Part shown: piece by piece, positions 1 through 29,839 of the stretch
How positions within the stretch are numbered: position 1 is the first letter of the stretch
Layout of the letters: each line of letters begins with the position of its first letter
Source of the DNA: Gadus chalcogrammus
Lineage: Eukaryota > Chordata > Actinopteri > Gadiformes > Gadidae
Assembly: GCF_026213295.1 (NCBI RefSeq)
Contig: NC_079424.1
Span: 11,981,992-12,045,991 of the forward strand
Direction: 5' to 3'
Length of the DNA: 64,000 bases
The notes under the pieces: generated by a model
Seen by the model: only the letters and a program-made list of their open reading frames with translations
Told to the model about the DNA's origin: nothing
Databases searched by the model: none
Position numbers and translations under genes: made by a program

Positions 1-240
1 TTTGCTTTCTGTCACTGGAAGGCCGATATGGCTTTACCGCTCTTGTCACAGCGGGGATGAATGGCTCACTCCCACCGCTGAATGATGGATGGATGGGCTC
101 CTCCCGCCACAAAGAGCTGGGACGTGCCTGCCGTTCCCATCAGAAGAGGCTGGAAGAGGCCGTGTGTCTCTGTCTACCCCTCAAACACACAGTATGTCCA
201 TGGAGGACAGCATTATCCTCTCTCACACACTCCCTCAGGG

Positions 241-243
<3 letters not shown>

Positions 244-307
<64 letters not shown>

Positions 308-321
308 CCCCCCCCCCCCCC
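244..321. repeat. (CT)31 followed by a C16 run
   Basis: Pure CT array at 244-305, then C at 306-321. Confidence 0.98.
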
Positions 322-565
322 ATCCACAGATGTGCAGACTAAACTCTGATGACCTCCAAAGAGTCAACAGAGACAAAATCACTGTATAGCGGGGCTGTTA
401 AGCATTTTCACACTGACTGAAGGCCAAATCCACATACGCGAAGATCCACGCCAATACTGTGAGATTGTAAGATTGTAAATGGCACTTTTGTCAGTAGAGG
501 TCTTGCAGCCCTTTCACTGATTGGTAAAGGGAGAATGGGCGCTGTGTTTTGTTTTGTTTACGACA

Positions 566-1794
566 TATGGAGTCAGAACAGTCTCATTATTAATGAATGC
601 ACAGAGAAGGATTCACAAATGTATTTTGTGATTTATATATAAATTACTCTCTTCTCACAAATACATTTCGATGCACACACAAATGGATATCGGCATGTAT
701 AAATGTAAAATAAATCCATAAACAAAAATAAGTTTCACAAACATATTTCTGATCCACACACAAATATGTCTTGTTTTAAATAAAGGTAATATAAATCCAT
801 AAATATATTAATTTAAAAAAGATTTGCAATTTTCATCAAAAATGTATTTGGATGTTGTTACATTTATGTACAAACTGTTCAACTTGAATTTACAAGACGC
901 TTTTCATTTGTGAGCTTGTTTGCATTTGTGTGTGAAACTGTCTGCATTTATGTGTGGATTTTTGAGACTCTCCTGACGTCGCTAGATTCACAAATGCATT
1001 TTTTTCAACAAGGAACTCTCTGTAGCCAATCAGATGCCTCCCTCGTTTTCAGCCAATCACATGGCTGCAGTTCCGACCTCTGAGTCCAGCCTCCGAGCCT
1101 CCCGGTTCTCTGTCAAATGTCTACTCTATCGGAAAGAACATGGTTTTTTGAATGATCGTACACAACAATCTCTAGGTGGTGAAGTAGTAAATGCTGCGTC
1201 ACGACACTTTTTCCATCTAATTTCGACTGGGTTTTGGGATTATCGGTGCCGTTAAAGTAGTAAACGGCACCGACGTAAAAACCCAGTCACAGCAGTCATG
1301 TGGTTGACTGAAAACGAGGGAGGCATCTGATTGGCTACAGAGACTTCCTTGTTGAAAAAAATGCATTTGTGAATCTAGCGACGTCAGGAGAGTCTCAAAA
1401 ATCCACACATAAATGCAGACAGTTTCACACACAAATGCAAACAAGCTCACAAATGAAAAGCGTCTTGTAAATTCAAGTTTAACAATTTGTACATAAATGT
1501 AACAACATCCAAATACATTTTTGATGAAAATTGCAAATCTTTTTTAAATTAATATATTTATGGATTTATATTACCTTTATTTAAAACAAGACATATTTGT
1601 GTGTGGATCAGAAATATGTTTGTGAAACTTATTTTTGTTTATGGATTTATTTTACATTTATACATGCCGATATCCATTTGTGTGTGCATTGAAATGTATT
1701 TGTGAGAAGAGAGTAATTTATATATAAATCACAAAATACATTTGTGAATCCTTCTCTGTGCATTCATTAATAATGAGACTGTTCTGACTCCATA
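566..1794. mobile_element. 1.2-kb fold-back (long inverted repeat) transposable element
   Basis: The arm from 566 (TATGGAGTCAGAACAGTCTC) is repeated inverted up to 1794 (GAGACTGTTCTGACTCCATA). The arms stay nearly identical inwards for about 500 bp (to about 1067 and from about 1287), with only scattered differences such as 671 TTCGATG against TTCAATG. A second inverted pair, GACTGGGTTTT…CGGTGCCGTT against AACGGCACCG…AAAACCCAGTC, lies in the centre near 1226-1290. The hexamer ACGACA flanks both ends directly (560-565 and 1795-1800) and looks like a target-site duplication. No transposase frame is present, so it is non-autonomous. The family is not recognised. Confidence 0.88.
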
Positions 1795-2299
1795 ACGACA
1801 GGACGAAGAATAAAAAAGCATTGCATCTGGCAAAATCAAAACCGATTGCAATACTCAAACTGCTCCTCAGCATTCATGCATTCCAATGATTATGTAACAT
1901 ATGGTTCCCTTGGATATTTCGCTTTAAATGAATGAGTTACATTTATTTTGTGATTCTATTTCCTGATTTTGCTCGGCTGTAATATGTAGATTTGCAGTCG
2001 GAAATGTTATACCTACTACATGCAAATATGCTGTGGATGTTTAAAAGCCTGCAGCCCAGCAAAGACTTGCATCATGTCTCTGAGACCTGACGTGGATCTT
2101 CGCACATGAACACACTTGCATTACTCCTCTATGATTCCAGATCCCGCTGTGGGCTGGGTTTGGGGGGGGGGCGGGCGGGCGGGAGGGACAGTGGAGAGCC
2201 GTGCCAGTGTGGTGCTGGTGGTTGTGCTTGCTTCCCTCAATTTTCTGCACATTTGCTTCAATCGGAGCAGAAAACCACCAGCCCACCACAAGTCTCTGA

Positions 2300-2415
<116 letters not shown>

Positions 2416-4052
2416 AGTGAGTACAATATGAGATGTGTACGCTCACAGCCTTATGGGAGCACCAGCATAAGAAATAGAAGCAGAATCATAATGCTGCACA
2501 TGGCAGTAAGTTGGGATAAAAGTTATCCCTCGCCCAAACTTTCTTTTGCTATCCTAACGTCAATAATTATGATGCTAACACACTAATAATGATAATGTTT
2601 TGTTAATGGCCTATGGTGCAGACATTACACCTGGAGGAGTTCAGCCTGTCACCCAGCACTAATTAGCGAGACACGCCTGGCGCTACCCTATAATTCCATC
2701 CACTTCTCAGCAGCGGGGCGAGCCATGTGAAAGTAAAAGTGCAGGGAGCGCGCTAGGGCAAGAGCGAACGAGCAACGCACCGCAGACACACGTGGAATTA
2801 GAGGTTAACCTCACTCTCCTTAAACACCACCGCCAGCTCCCCATGAAGGGAAGCACCCCCCGTCTCCTTCCCCTCTCCGCCACTGTCACCATCTTTCTCC
2901 ACAAACTTGTTTTTGTTTTTAATGCAGCGGTAATTGCAATGTATATTGCATCACCTCAACAGGGACAAACAGGAGTCACATGGTGGTCTTTTTCAAAGCA
3001 GAAAGCAGTGCTTCCCCAGCAGCAAGTCCAAGGTAATCCTATGCTCTTTGTAAGCCACGATCTCCTCAGACCTCCACCGAACCCCACCCTGTTGGCTCCT
3101 GTTCCCCAGCAGTATCTAGATAGAGGCCCAGGCGTCAGGGCTCAGGGTCATCCTTAGGTCTTCACTTCATGACCGTCCTATGACCATCACAAACTCACAG
3201 GGGTTAACTGTGCTGCACTGCTTACTATGTTGTGTCTGTGCAGCTCAACTCAATGAACACGGTTTAATTTAGTGCAATATCAACCACTCCTGGCTTGGCG
3301 TAACGTGTTCCTGTAGACCATATTTTGGAATTGATCACAGTCGCATGTGCGTGTCTATGTTTGCGCACCAGTGTTCCCCTGCCGTCACTGCCAATAAACC
3401 CTCGTCTCACCATCAGCCCTCCGCTCCTTCCAGCTGGGCTGCTGCTGCATTTCTTATCTTTATCGCTGGAGCGCGTTCAGTTGGCCCAGCGGCTCTTGAG
3501 TGGCTGGCTGGTGCTCAGCTCTGCGCTGTATTGCTCTGGGCAAACCTCCCAGGGAGCCGCCAACGCTCGCCTAGCATATGGTGTTATCCTGTGCACATGT
3601 GTGCTCACCTGTGGGGACACTGCCGTTTCCTTCCCCCCCCCCCCCCCCCCCTTTTCATTAATTGTCTACCGGCCAACCAGGTGTGATGTACCTGCGTGTC
3701 TTGTCGGTCTGTCGGTCTGTAGTACCAGGCTGGGCTCCAACCAGCTGATGGTGGAGCCAGGCTACCCGATCGTGTTACTGTCCAAACCTACAACACAAGT
3801 GTTTTCTATCCTCAAAGCCTCCTTCCTCTCTTCCCCCCCCCCCTCCTGCCTCCCCCCAACCCCACGGGCTGCCATAGATCTCCTGCTGTCAGCAGCTAAT
3901 TGGTTGACCCGCAGGGTGTCCTGTCTCACACCATACCGCCATTCATTGGCTAACATGCCCTCCGCCATTGATATCATCTGTCATTGGCTCTGACAGATAC
4001 AGAGTGCTGTGCTTTCCAAATGAGTCAAATAAAAGTAATATGCTCGCTGAAG

Positions 4053-4055
<3 letters not shown>

Positions 4056-4097
<42 letters not shown>

Positions 4098-4137
4098 AAA
4101 TATATATATATGTATATATAAATTTCACTTATATATA
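4056..4137. repeat. (GT)19 followed by a TA-rich tract
   Basis: GT at 4056-4093, then TATATA-type sequence to about 4137: a compound simple repeat. Confidence 0.95.
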
Positions 4138-4468
4138 GTGAGTAGTGAGTAGTACTCAGTAGTGGGTGGACTATATATAAGTTGTAGTGTTTCCACATTT
4201 CGCTAATGCGCATGTAATTTAATGTTTCCTCTCACATGTTTAAGTGCAAGCCGATGGCCTGTTTCTCCCATAGACATATTCTCAAGTTTTGTATTCTCCC
4301 TGTGGCCGGTAAACCTTGGGACCGCATTTTCTTTATTTTTTAGCTAGAAGCCTGTGTCTAGCTTCTTTACAGACCTAATGTTTATTAGCAACAGGTCACA
4401 CCCCTGCATGCTTCATTTAACCGTTGGGATAGCGAAACGTCTCAAGCAAAGGTGTCCATTGGTAGTGG

Positions 4469-4614
<146 letters not shown>

Positions 4615-5783
4615 TTTTGCATTATTTTCCTGGCTCATTGCCTCGCGCATCAACCTCCGAGCCGCAAGCTGCACAACACCGCAAACTAATGGGGAGTGTG
4701 TGTGCGTGCATACGTGGTAGTTGAGGAGTGGGATCACCAGGACAGCATATATATTATTCAGGACATTATTCAAGGGTTCTCTCAGGTCGATTGGAATGGC
4801 CGTCTTGAATGTTGGTCAACATATTCCAATACTGAACAGCCAAAGAGCCCTCTCCCTAACTCTGTTCCTTTATACATTTTTTGGTTCAATCTCTCAATCT
4901 CACTCTCTCGCTCACTCTGTCAACATCTGTTTCCCTTTCGCTCGCTCCCTCTACTACATTGTTGAAATACACTTTTTAAAACCTTGTGTTTTTGGCTGGA
5001 TGGATGCACAAGGCCGGAGCTCCAGACCTTTAAGCGTCTCCCTGTTTGAATGTAAACATGCACCCCTCAGCCTTTAAATGCTGTCGGGGTGGAATTCTTC
5101 AGCAAGTGTATTCCCACTCGCTATAGATCTGTGGAGATGATGATGGTGATGATGATGGTGTGGGGGTGGGTAATAATGAGTGCTGGCTGGTTCCTTCAGG
5201 CTGCAGACTATTTGTCATACCACTAATAAGTTGAGGCCTCAAAGGGCAGACCGTACTGAAGTCCCCGTGACTTTAGTGGGTTGGGATCTGTGTGTGTGTC
5301 TGTGTGTCTGTGTGAGTGTGTGTTTGCGTTGTTTGTGTGCGCTCACTCTGCACAGGTGAATGTATAGTTGTTTTATGTCCATATACACTGTGTCTCATGT
5401 AAACCTCTGGTTGTCCAAACATAATGTTCCATAGCACTTTGTGTGTGTGTTTGGACCGAGAGTGTATGGGGGTCTGTTTTCTGTAAGCGGGAGAGCAGAT
5501 CTTGGCTTTGTGCTCTACAACCACCTAGAGAGAAGTAATATAAGCCAGACTCTCCCCCTCTCCCCCTCAGCCCCACCTCGCTCTCTTGCTCTCTCGCTCT
5601 ATGTGTGTCACAGAGTCTCTCCACCAGGCCTCTCCTATGAAGTGCGAGGCCAAACACAGGGCTCACACTGTTGGATCACGCTCCCTTTATCGATTGACTT
5701 TATTTATGTGTTTATTTATTCAAAAGGGCCCTGAGCCCCACGTCCCATGGGTGCACTTATGTGCTGCACACACACCTGCTAAA

Positions 5784-5784
5784 T

Positions 5785-5868
<84 letters not shown>
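5784..5868. repeat. (TG)n microsatellite
   Basis: About 85 bp with one TT interruption near 5791. Confidence 0.98.
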
Positions 5869-5870
<2 letters not shown>

Positions 5871-6785
5871 CCATATGTTAAGGTAGGGGCTGTGCTAGGA
5901 AGCGGGACCCTGGTTCGTTGTGACGCGTGTTGTCACTACTTAAAGCGGTGTGACATTAGCTCATATTTATAAGCTGTACGCACACGACACAGCCATGTTT
6001 AGAGGCACAACACAGAACCATTTTATGGGCTTAAGATTAACAACCTTGGCTTTCACACGGGGCCGAGTATCGGAAGCGATGAAGCCTTACTCTGGTGGCT
6101 CTTAAATGTATGTTTGTGCGATGAAATGTAGGCTGAGAAGAACTGTGGTTGAACCCTACGCACACACGCAAACATAAGTCTTTGTGCGTGTGTGTGAGAG
6201 ACGGGAGAGAGTTTTGTTGTGCACACACCATTAACTTTGTGCTCAAGCAGGTATGTGACAAATTGTATGTGGTTTGTTTAAAAAAATACCACGGAGGCCC
6301 CACCGTCTTCTTTGGGGGCGGAGCCATCACCTCGCTTCCGTGAGCAGTTGCGTACCTTGATGTGATTCCAGCGTGGAACATAACATCAGTTGCCAAACAG
6401 GTTGCCCCCAACCACCACCACCGCACCCATCAAACAGTGGTTAGGATTGATCCGTTGACACGCTCGGGGGGGGGGGGGGAGCAGCGTCACCTGTCCCACT
6501 CCCAGGAATGATTTACGACTCCATCAAGCCTAAAACAAATTAAAAAATGATTTCTATCTCTGTCTGCGATGATTGTGTCACTGCTGACAGCTCCCTGACA
6601 TATTTTAAGTGACACCTAGCAGATGGAATGAGCGCACAAGTGAGGGCGAGAGAGAGAGAGCGAGAGGAAATATATGTGTATAGCTTAGGGCTAGTGGTTC
6701 CCGTGTGCAGGCCCAGTGCATTAGCAGGTCATAAATGTGGATTTAGACTAAAGGCTCTCCTCGCTAACTCCTATGGTTTTGCATG

Positions 6786-6786
<1 letters not shown>

Positions 6787-6817
<31 letters not shown>
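6787..6817. repeat. (TG)15 microsatellite
   Basis: 31-bp pure array. Confidence 0.97.
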
Positions 6818-6818
<1 letters not shown>

Positions 6819-8026
6819 TGAATGTCTGAATGTCTGACAGTGATCCCTCATGCTGAATGAGCCCCACTGATGGCTTCACCATCTGACTCCTATCCGTCTC
6901 CTACTCAACCTTCTCCTGCATTTTCTTTCGTTTTCTTTTTCTTCTTCTACTTAATCCTGTCTTCCTTCACCTGCCAGTCATTAAGACGGTACCACCCTCT
7001 TCGAAAACTGATCCAAACCATGGCCGCTAGAAAATCATTCATAAGTACTTGAATGTAGGTGTTGATTGACATTTGGGCAACTGTATCTCAAAATAAAATC
7101 TTAAAGCTTGGAATATATGTTGTGATCCTAGAAGCATAAATGATCCGACCAGAGAAATATCTGTGGCTGACATATGCCTGAAACGCGATCAGTTATCATG
7201 AGATTCATATGAATTACAGTAGTGACCTTATTACTCCAGTAAATGGAGTAGATCTTGCTAAATACCTGGCAGCGGAAAGTCTTTCTGAACGTAGCCTCAT
7301 ACGACTGCCACACTGCTTTATAGACTATTAATACAAACTGAATAAATTGTGTTGATTAGTTTTGTCCTCTTCTATTTGGTCCTCTTCTGTACACAATAAC
7401 GCTGTCATGCCTTGTGTTTTCAATGCCACGTACTTTTTCTTTAGACGTTTTGTTTGCCCCAAAAAAATAAATAATGTGTTTTGGCCTTCTTTATAAGTTT
7501 GCTATTAATATATATTCTTTTTTTACACAAATAAAGTTGAAGGGTTGATGATGACTAATTTGGGCTTTCATGCTACGACTACGTCATAGCTGTGCGGTTA
7601 TTGAAACGTACCTGCCAGCCAATCACAATCGAGTATTTACCCACGCCATATTTCAGGCGAGGTATATGATGCCTTCTCGTCAGGTCTTCATAACAAACAG
7701 ACTGCGCAAGCTGTTTCACAAGTGGCCTTGAAACATTCCAAATGATATCGAGTACAACGGACACTATGCCAGTAGGACCTCCTCTTCCTCTTCCTCCCCC
7801 CCCCCCCCCCTCCCCGCCCCCTCCCATCGGTCTGGATGCTCATTGGTATGCAGGGGCTGTGCTATGACCTATTAAAAGTCATTTGTCAAATTGCAGCCAA
7901 CCGGTTTGTTCTGCGTCAGCCTCGACGTGAATATATTTTGACATGTGTTTTTTCTGCCCTGCGCAAAGCGCCTAAGGACCTGTGACAGCAACGCTCCCCG
8001 CTGAATGCTAATGCTGTTAGTGCTCA

Positions 8027-8027
<1 letters not shown>

Positions 8028-8103
<76 letters not shown>
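8028..8103. repeat. (AC)38 microsatellite
   Basis: 76-bp pure array. Confidence 0.99.
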
Positions 8104-8105
<2 letters not shown>

Positions 8106-8320
8106 TCAGCAGAATGACACAGCAGACACAGGCTCTGTGTTCTGATGATATAGTACCTGACAGTCATGCTAAGTGGCGCTGTCAATGTTGATCGCACGCA
8201 AACACGACAAAGTGAGTGTGTGTGTGTTTGGATACACTTGCGTGCGCAAAATCGATTTTACAGCACAAAAATGTATTCGAAAGTGCAAGCAAGTGCAATG
8301 CCTATTTAAAAGACGGAATA

Positions 8321-8443
<123 letters not shown>

Positions 8444-10009
8444 CAAGGCAGTAGGATCCGGTCCCCTGGGGCTTGGCTGGACAACACAGATGTTTGTGGG
8501 CTGGGAGGCAGATGATGCTCAGCCCTTCTGGAACACATTGCTGTTGACTTCCAGCACCATCATATTTTCATTACAGTTGCAAGAGAGAGAGAGAGAGAGG
8601 GAGAGAGACGATAGCTCCTAGACAGAGGGTAGGATAGCTTCGACCAGGCTATAAAAGGGTGCTTAAAACATCAGGAGAGTTTAGATTTGTGTATTGGCTA
8701 GGCCAGAACAAGAAGAAATGGCTTTTTAAATGAAGCTCTAAATAACAACAAGTAGCGCAAGGTCTAAGGATGCATGGGAAACATTCCAAACCATCATAAA
8801 GTCCCATAAAAACATTTGGCCACTTTACAAACCCACTGAAGCCACTCAATGCCTAATGTGTTAATGCACAGCACTTGTTGAGTTTATTCTTGCTGAACAA
8901 TAATATGGAAGCATAGCATTAAAGAGAGTGCCTGTGTTTGGTCATGCTGGGAGAATATTGCTCCTGGTAGCTCTTTAAAGAGAGGAACCCAACCACAAAA
9001 TGCTTCCCTTCGGCGCTCTAGCCCTCGTAATGCAACCTCTACACTGTAAACCAACCCAGTGGGCCGCTTGCTCTGGAACACATCACTTAGTCTGTTTCTC
9101 GCATTTCTCTCTTTCTGTTTCATTCCCCTTTCCAGCCCGTTAGTCGACCACTAACAGGCTGTGTTTTCAAAACCTCAACAATGCGTTAATGTGCTGGCTG
9201 CGCGTGCCGCCCTTTGCTGTGGTGCAGCGTCGGCTGGCCATGTGGTCGCAGTAACACGCGGCTGCTCAACCCCGGCGAGGCTGGAGGGAGCTGTCCTCAG
9301 CCCTCTGGCAACCAGAGGGAAACCCTCAGTCAAAGCACCACCACTTTCTGCTCCGCCGCAGATGGTTTGCTCCACTCGTAAAATCCATATTTCTTTTCAA
9401 TACGATGATGTATAATCAAGGGTTTCGGATTAGGAAAGTGTGGAAGGTTGACCACAGCAGCCCCAAATGCTATACACCGCGCAAATGCTGTAGAAAAAGT
9501 ATAAAGTGTCCAAATGTGTTCCTCGTATGTGCAATCAGCGCGATGGATTACTGGGAATCGATAAATGGCTTCATAAAGTTTGTCGAAAACCAAAAGTGGG
9601 ACGAACGGACAGCTTTCTGGCATCCTGGAACAGACACACAAGTTGTTTGCACACTGAGAACGTCGTAACACTGTATTGTATTATTTTCAGTTGGGAACCA
9701 ATGAATTATTAAATATTGCAAAAGAAATTCTGAGTCAGTGCGAAAAAGATGGGGCTGAACAAAAAGTATTGGCTTCATCACCGTCCCTGAAAGGCGAATC
9801 ATTGGAGCGTAATGGAGGTATTGTGTAACTGTCTAAACGGCTAATCCACCACACCTGATGAATTCCTACCATCACCCCTATCTGGTTTGCATTTGCATAC
9901 ACATGCCTGCACTAGGCGTGTGCGGTGTGCGGTCTGTGTTCGCCGTCAGTGCTTCCATTAAAGTTCATCAATATCATCTGACCACATGTAGCACTCAGGC
10001 ATTCTGTTT

Positions 10010-10167
<158 letters not shown>

Positions 10168-10239
10168 GGCCATGCCAGGGGTGTCAAACCGAAGTCATAA
10201 ATCACCAGAGGATCATTCTTCCTAGAACTTCTGCAGAAC

Positions 10240-10361
<122 letters not shown>

Positions 10362-11127
10362 CTTCTTATTTTTGCTCTCTCTTTTCCCTTCTCTGCTCTG
10401 GAAAAAGACTGAACTCATCATGGTGGTAATAAAAGACAGGTGTCCTTTATTCTTTTTTTGAATCTCACTTGCCCCCCCTTCCCTCCCTCCAGTGGGAGAG
10501 CAGAGCTATGCTCCATTCCTTCCCCGTCCTACACCCCGCCTCTATCAGGCTGGACACCAGACCCGCACTAAGCGGACCGTTGGCCTTTTCCTTCCATTAG
10601 TATTTAGGTTGGATTTAACATTTTCTTTGCAACATCATCTCTGAGGGTCTGGGACCGCTCGCATCCTGCCGGCGGTGCCTCTAGGCGGAGTCGTTGAAGT
10701 AGTACAAATAAAGAACGTTTGCTGGTAAATGTTTTGCCATTCAATTCAAATTGAGTTCATGGATATAGTCGATGGAAAAATAGCAAAATCAAGCAAAGCA
10801 AATTGAAGACATGACTTTGCACTCGGGTAACTTCTGATGGTATCTGCTTTTATTCATGAGATTTTCTAGACTCGGTTGTCTAAAATAATCAAGAGATTAG
10901 TAGACTATGAAAATAATGGTAAATTGCCGCCCTTTTCTACGGTTATGGGGTATCTGCAGAGCATACTTCTACCTAAACCTTGATCGTTGTTCCCCGAGTC
11001 TCAAACCAAGCTGCCCCCCAGAAGAAAGACAAGGCGATCCAAACATAACAGCCGGAAAGTTATGTCTTCAACTTGGGTGGTATGAGAACAAACAAGAGTG
11101 TGCGTGCGTGCGTGAGTGCTTGTGCGC

Positions 11128-11254
<127 letters not shown>

Positions 11255-11713
11255 GCGAGGGATAAAACAAGGATTGCAAGGAGCAGAGAAAGCTGGTAGG
11301 ATCTTGACCAGCTGAGTTGTGGACCAGACCGTGCCAGAAGGAAGGCTGTCCAGTGTTGTCGTAGTTTATTCATATCGATGTCCAGCATATGAAAGCAGGC
11401 TAGGATCAGGTGAAAGGAATTGCTATTGATGTGCTGCTTCATCTGGACTGCTTCACACCCCTCACTCTAGTGGTTGTCAATTCAAAAGCCCCCCCTTAAC
11501 CCGTCGAAAAGCCCCTGTGACTCGGGGGTTGGCAAACGGCTGCTGCTGTTCAAAGGCTGATGACACGGCACACACCATCGCCTTGTTTATTATTTTCTGT
11601 CTTGTTTCCCCCGCTCTCCTCACTCCGCCACGTGTGGTTTTCTACCACCCAAAATATGGCCGGACGCTCCAGACTATCGCTTACTGTGTCTCTGCCTAGG
11701 AGGGTTTGGAGGG

Positions 11714-11850
<137 letters not shown>

Positions 11851-12317
11851 CATTGAAATGTGTTTTCCATATGTGTGTGTGCGTGTGTGTGTGGTCTCTG
11901 CATGGCATTTGACCACTTCCTTGGCAGCAGTGTCATTGATCTCCACTATATTTGGCTTCTTGTTGCCAGTCAACTGAGCGCTGGCCGGCCGCGTCCCTGC
12001 TGCCAGTCTTTTTATAAGCGTTACTTTTCCACCTATTTTGCATTTTCTGTCATCTAATTTAAATACAGAAACATCTGTTTCAAAAGGAAAATATATATTT
12101 TTTCTCTTATCAAAACAAATCTCAGCAACTCATGTTTCCCAATGATAATATAATCCAGGGATAATTTAACTGAAGGTCAAGTATTTGGGCACATATTCTT
12201 TCAGATAGTATGCGACGCTCCATTAAAAAATAGCGGTGATCAAAGTTAACGCTTGAAATGTCTCAATGAGAATACCCCATTAACATTGTGGCCTTTCTCC
12301 TTTTTATCTCTCTGCAG

Positions 12318-27989
<15,672 letters not shown>

Positions 27990-29014
27990 CGTCTCCGAGC
28001 CCGAGCCAAGACACGCCACAAACAAAACGCACAAGGACACTCCTCCGCTCCCCGCAGACACGCCTCAACTGGACCGAGGCCAGGCAGCACCCTCAGTTCC
28101 CTGGAGGCCCGACGCCTCCACTCAGCTCCCCCCCCCCCTACCCCTCCATCCCTGCACATCCTGCAGGGCTACTCGGCCCCGTCATCCACACCCAGGCACA
28201 CAGCGCTCTGGGCCAGAGCTCAGGGAGCAGGGACACCTGGTGCTGTGTGGAGGGCCATCCATCCGACGGATCACGTTACCCCCGTGGCTTTGCATTCCTG
28301 CTCATCAGCAGCACACTGCGGACGGGCTTGAAGTCCGCCGGGGCGGTCATTTCTTCCCTCCCGACTGAAAGCGAACACCCGTCCCATATGACTCATTTAC
28401 CAGAGAGACTACAGTGTCCGGAGCATCTGTGTGGGCTGAATGACTTGCATCTTGTTATGGCTTCGCCCTTTTCTTTATTTTAGTGTTTAGATGATGGCCT
28501 GGTGATTACTTTTGTTATGTTATCGACGGAGCTACCGATGCTGATTTCTACCCCACTTCGGATGAAGACCGAGGGGGCATTAAGATCTTTTATGGCTCCC
28601 TCCAGCAATGACTTGGCACTTAAGTCTGCGGCGAGCCAGGCCACCTGTTTTTAAGACCCACTGGGGGGGAGAAGAGTCATATCTCAGTGTTTAACCAGTC
28701 CCACAGGAGCAACTCTGAGCTCATCCACCTGCAAGAGCTTTCATTTCATAAGAAGAGGCCCGCAAGAATGTCCCGTCCAACCATCACTTGAATATCTATT
28801 TCAATCATTGCATTTTTAGAGTCATCGTCTCTCCCACATAGACAGGAATACTCATGAGGTTATCGTTTGTTGTGGCTAGTTTGACTTCATAAATTATGGT
28901 TTAATTATTGTTAGTCCTATTATTGTATACCTCCATTACACTAACATCTTTGCGGCCGAATATGTGCACACATGATTTGATTTATGAGTGCAGTATTTAT
29001 CTGGGGTTATTAAA
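27990..29014 (+). other. slc25a26: Probable SLC25A26 3' UTR
   Basis: No gene is seen after the stop. The stretch is ordinary non-repetitive sequence with a short C-run at 28130-28138. An ATTAAA at 29009-29014, followed within about 30 nt by TG-rich DNA, is the best candidate poly(A) signal, giving a UTR of about 1 kb. This is inferred from sequence only. Confidence 0.45.
29009..29014 (+). terminator. Candidate poly(A) signal ATTAAA for SLC25A26
   Basis: Common single-base variant of AATAAA, about 1 kb after the SLC25A26 stop, followed by a TG-rich stretch near 29034. No transcript evidence is available here. Confidence 0.35.
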
Positions 29015-29079
29015 AGCCAGTGAGTGAGCCACAATGTGTATGGTTTATTTTGTCTATGGGTGTGACTGTGTTCCCCGGG

Positions 29080-29372
29080 GCTAGACAGTCCTGCCTTGTA
29101 AGAGGTTATGCTTTTCTCTGGGTTAGATGGTCCTGTCAGAGGGTATGCTTTTCTCTGGGTTAGATGGTCCTGTCAGAGGGTATGCTTTTCTCTGGGTTAG
29201 ATGGTCCTGTCAGAGGGTATGACGTTCTCTAGGTTAGACAGTCCTGTCAGAGGGTATGATGTCCTCTGGGTTAGATGGTCCCGTCAGAGGGTATGACGTT
29301 CTCTGGGTTAGACGGTCTTGTAAGAGGGTATGATGTTCTCTGGGTTAGACAGTCCTGTCAGAGGGTCAGGGA
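29080..29372. repeat. 37-bp minisatellite between the two genes, about 8 diverged copies
   Basis: Unit core is GTTAGATGGTCCTGTCAGAG followed by GGTATG and a variable TTTTCTCTGG or ACGTTCTCTGG end. The start-to-start distance of two central copies (29116 and 29153) is 37 bp. Outer copies are more diverged, the central ones almost identical. Confidence 0.85.
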
Positions 29373-29839
29373 GACGAATAGCCTCACAGGTGGAAGTGTT
29401 TGTCACGAGGTTGGTCATGGACAACATCCATGGCCGGCTTGTGATTGGTGGAGGGCCGGTGCTGGGTGGGGTGTCAATCATCATAGGGACAAACATCAGT
29501 GTGGAATGCACATTCTAGGCAGGCACTGACCCTGGCTCAGCCCTCACTCATAAGAAAATATTTTAAACAGGCAGCTGTGGACAACCATGTCTGATGTATC
29601 TGGAGCTTAGGGAACGAACAAACACACAAACTCCTGGTTGGAAGAACCTGCTCCATGTGTGTTTGTAGTCCACACAGATTTAATTTCTTTGAAGATCAAG
29701 GTCTTTGAGGCGTGTGCGTGTGCGCGATAACTGCCCAGTCAGCTGTTGGAAATAACACTGCCGGTGAAACATTCCCACTTCCCTTCTGCTGCAATGGTTG
29801 CAGTCCAACTCATAATGGTGAAAGAATTCCGATGCCCAC

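Noticed and set aside
1034..1450. Open frames inside the fold-back element
   Set aside because: Short, mirror-imaged by the inverted arms, with no transposase motif.
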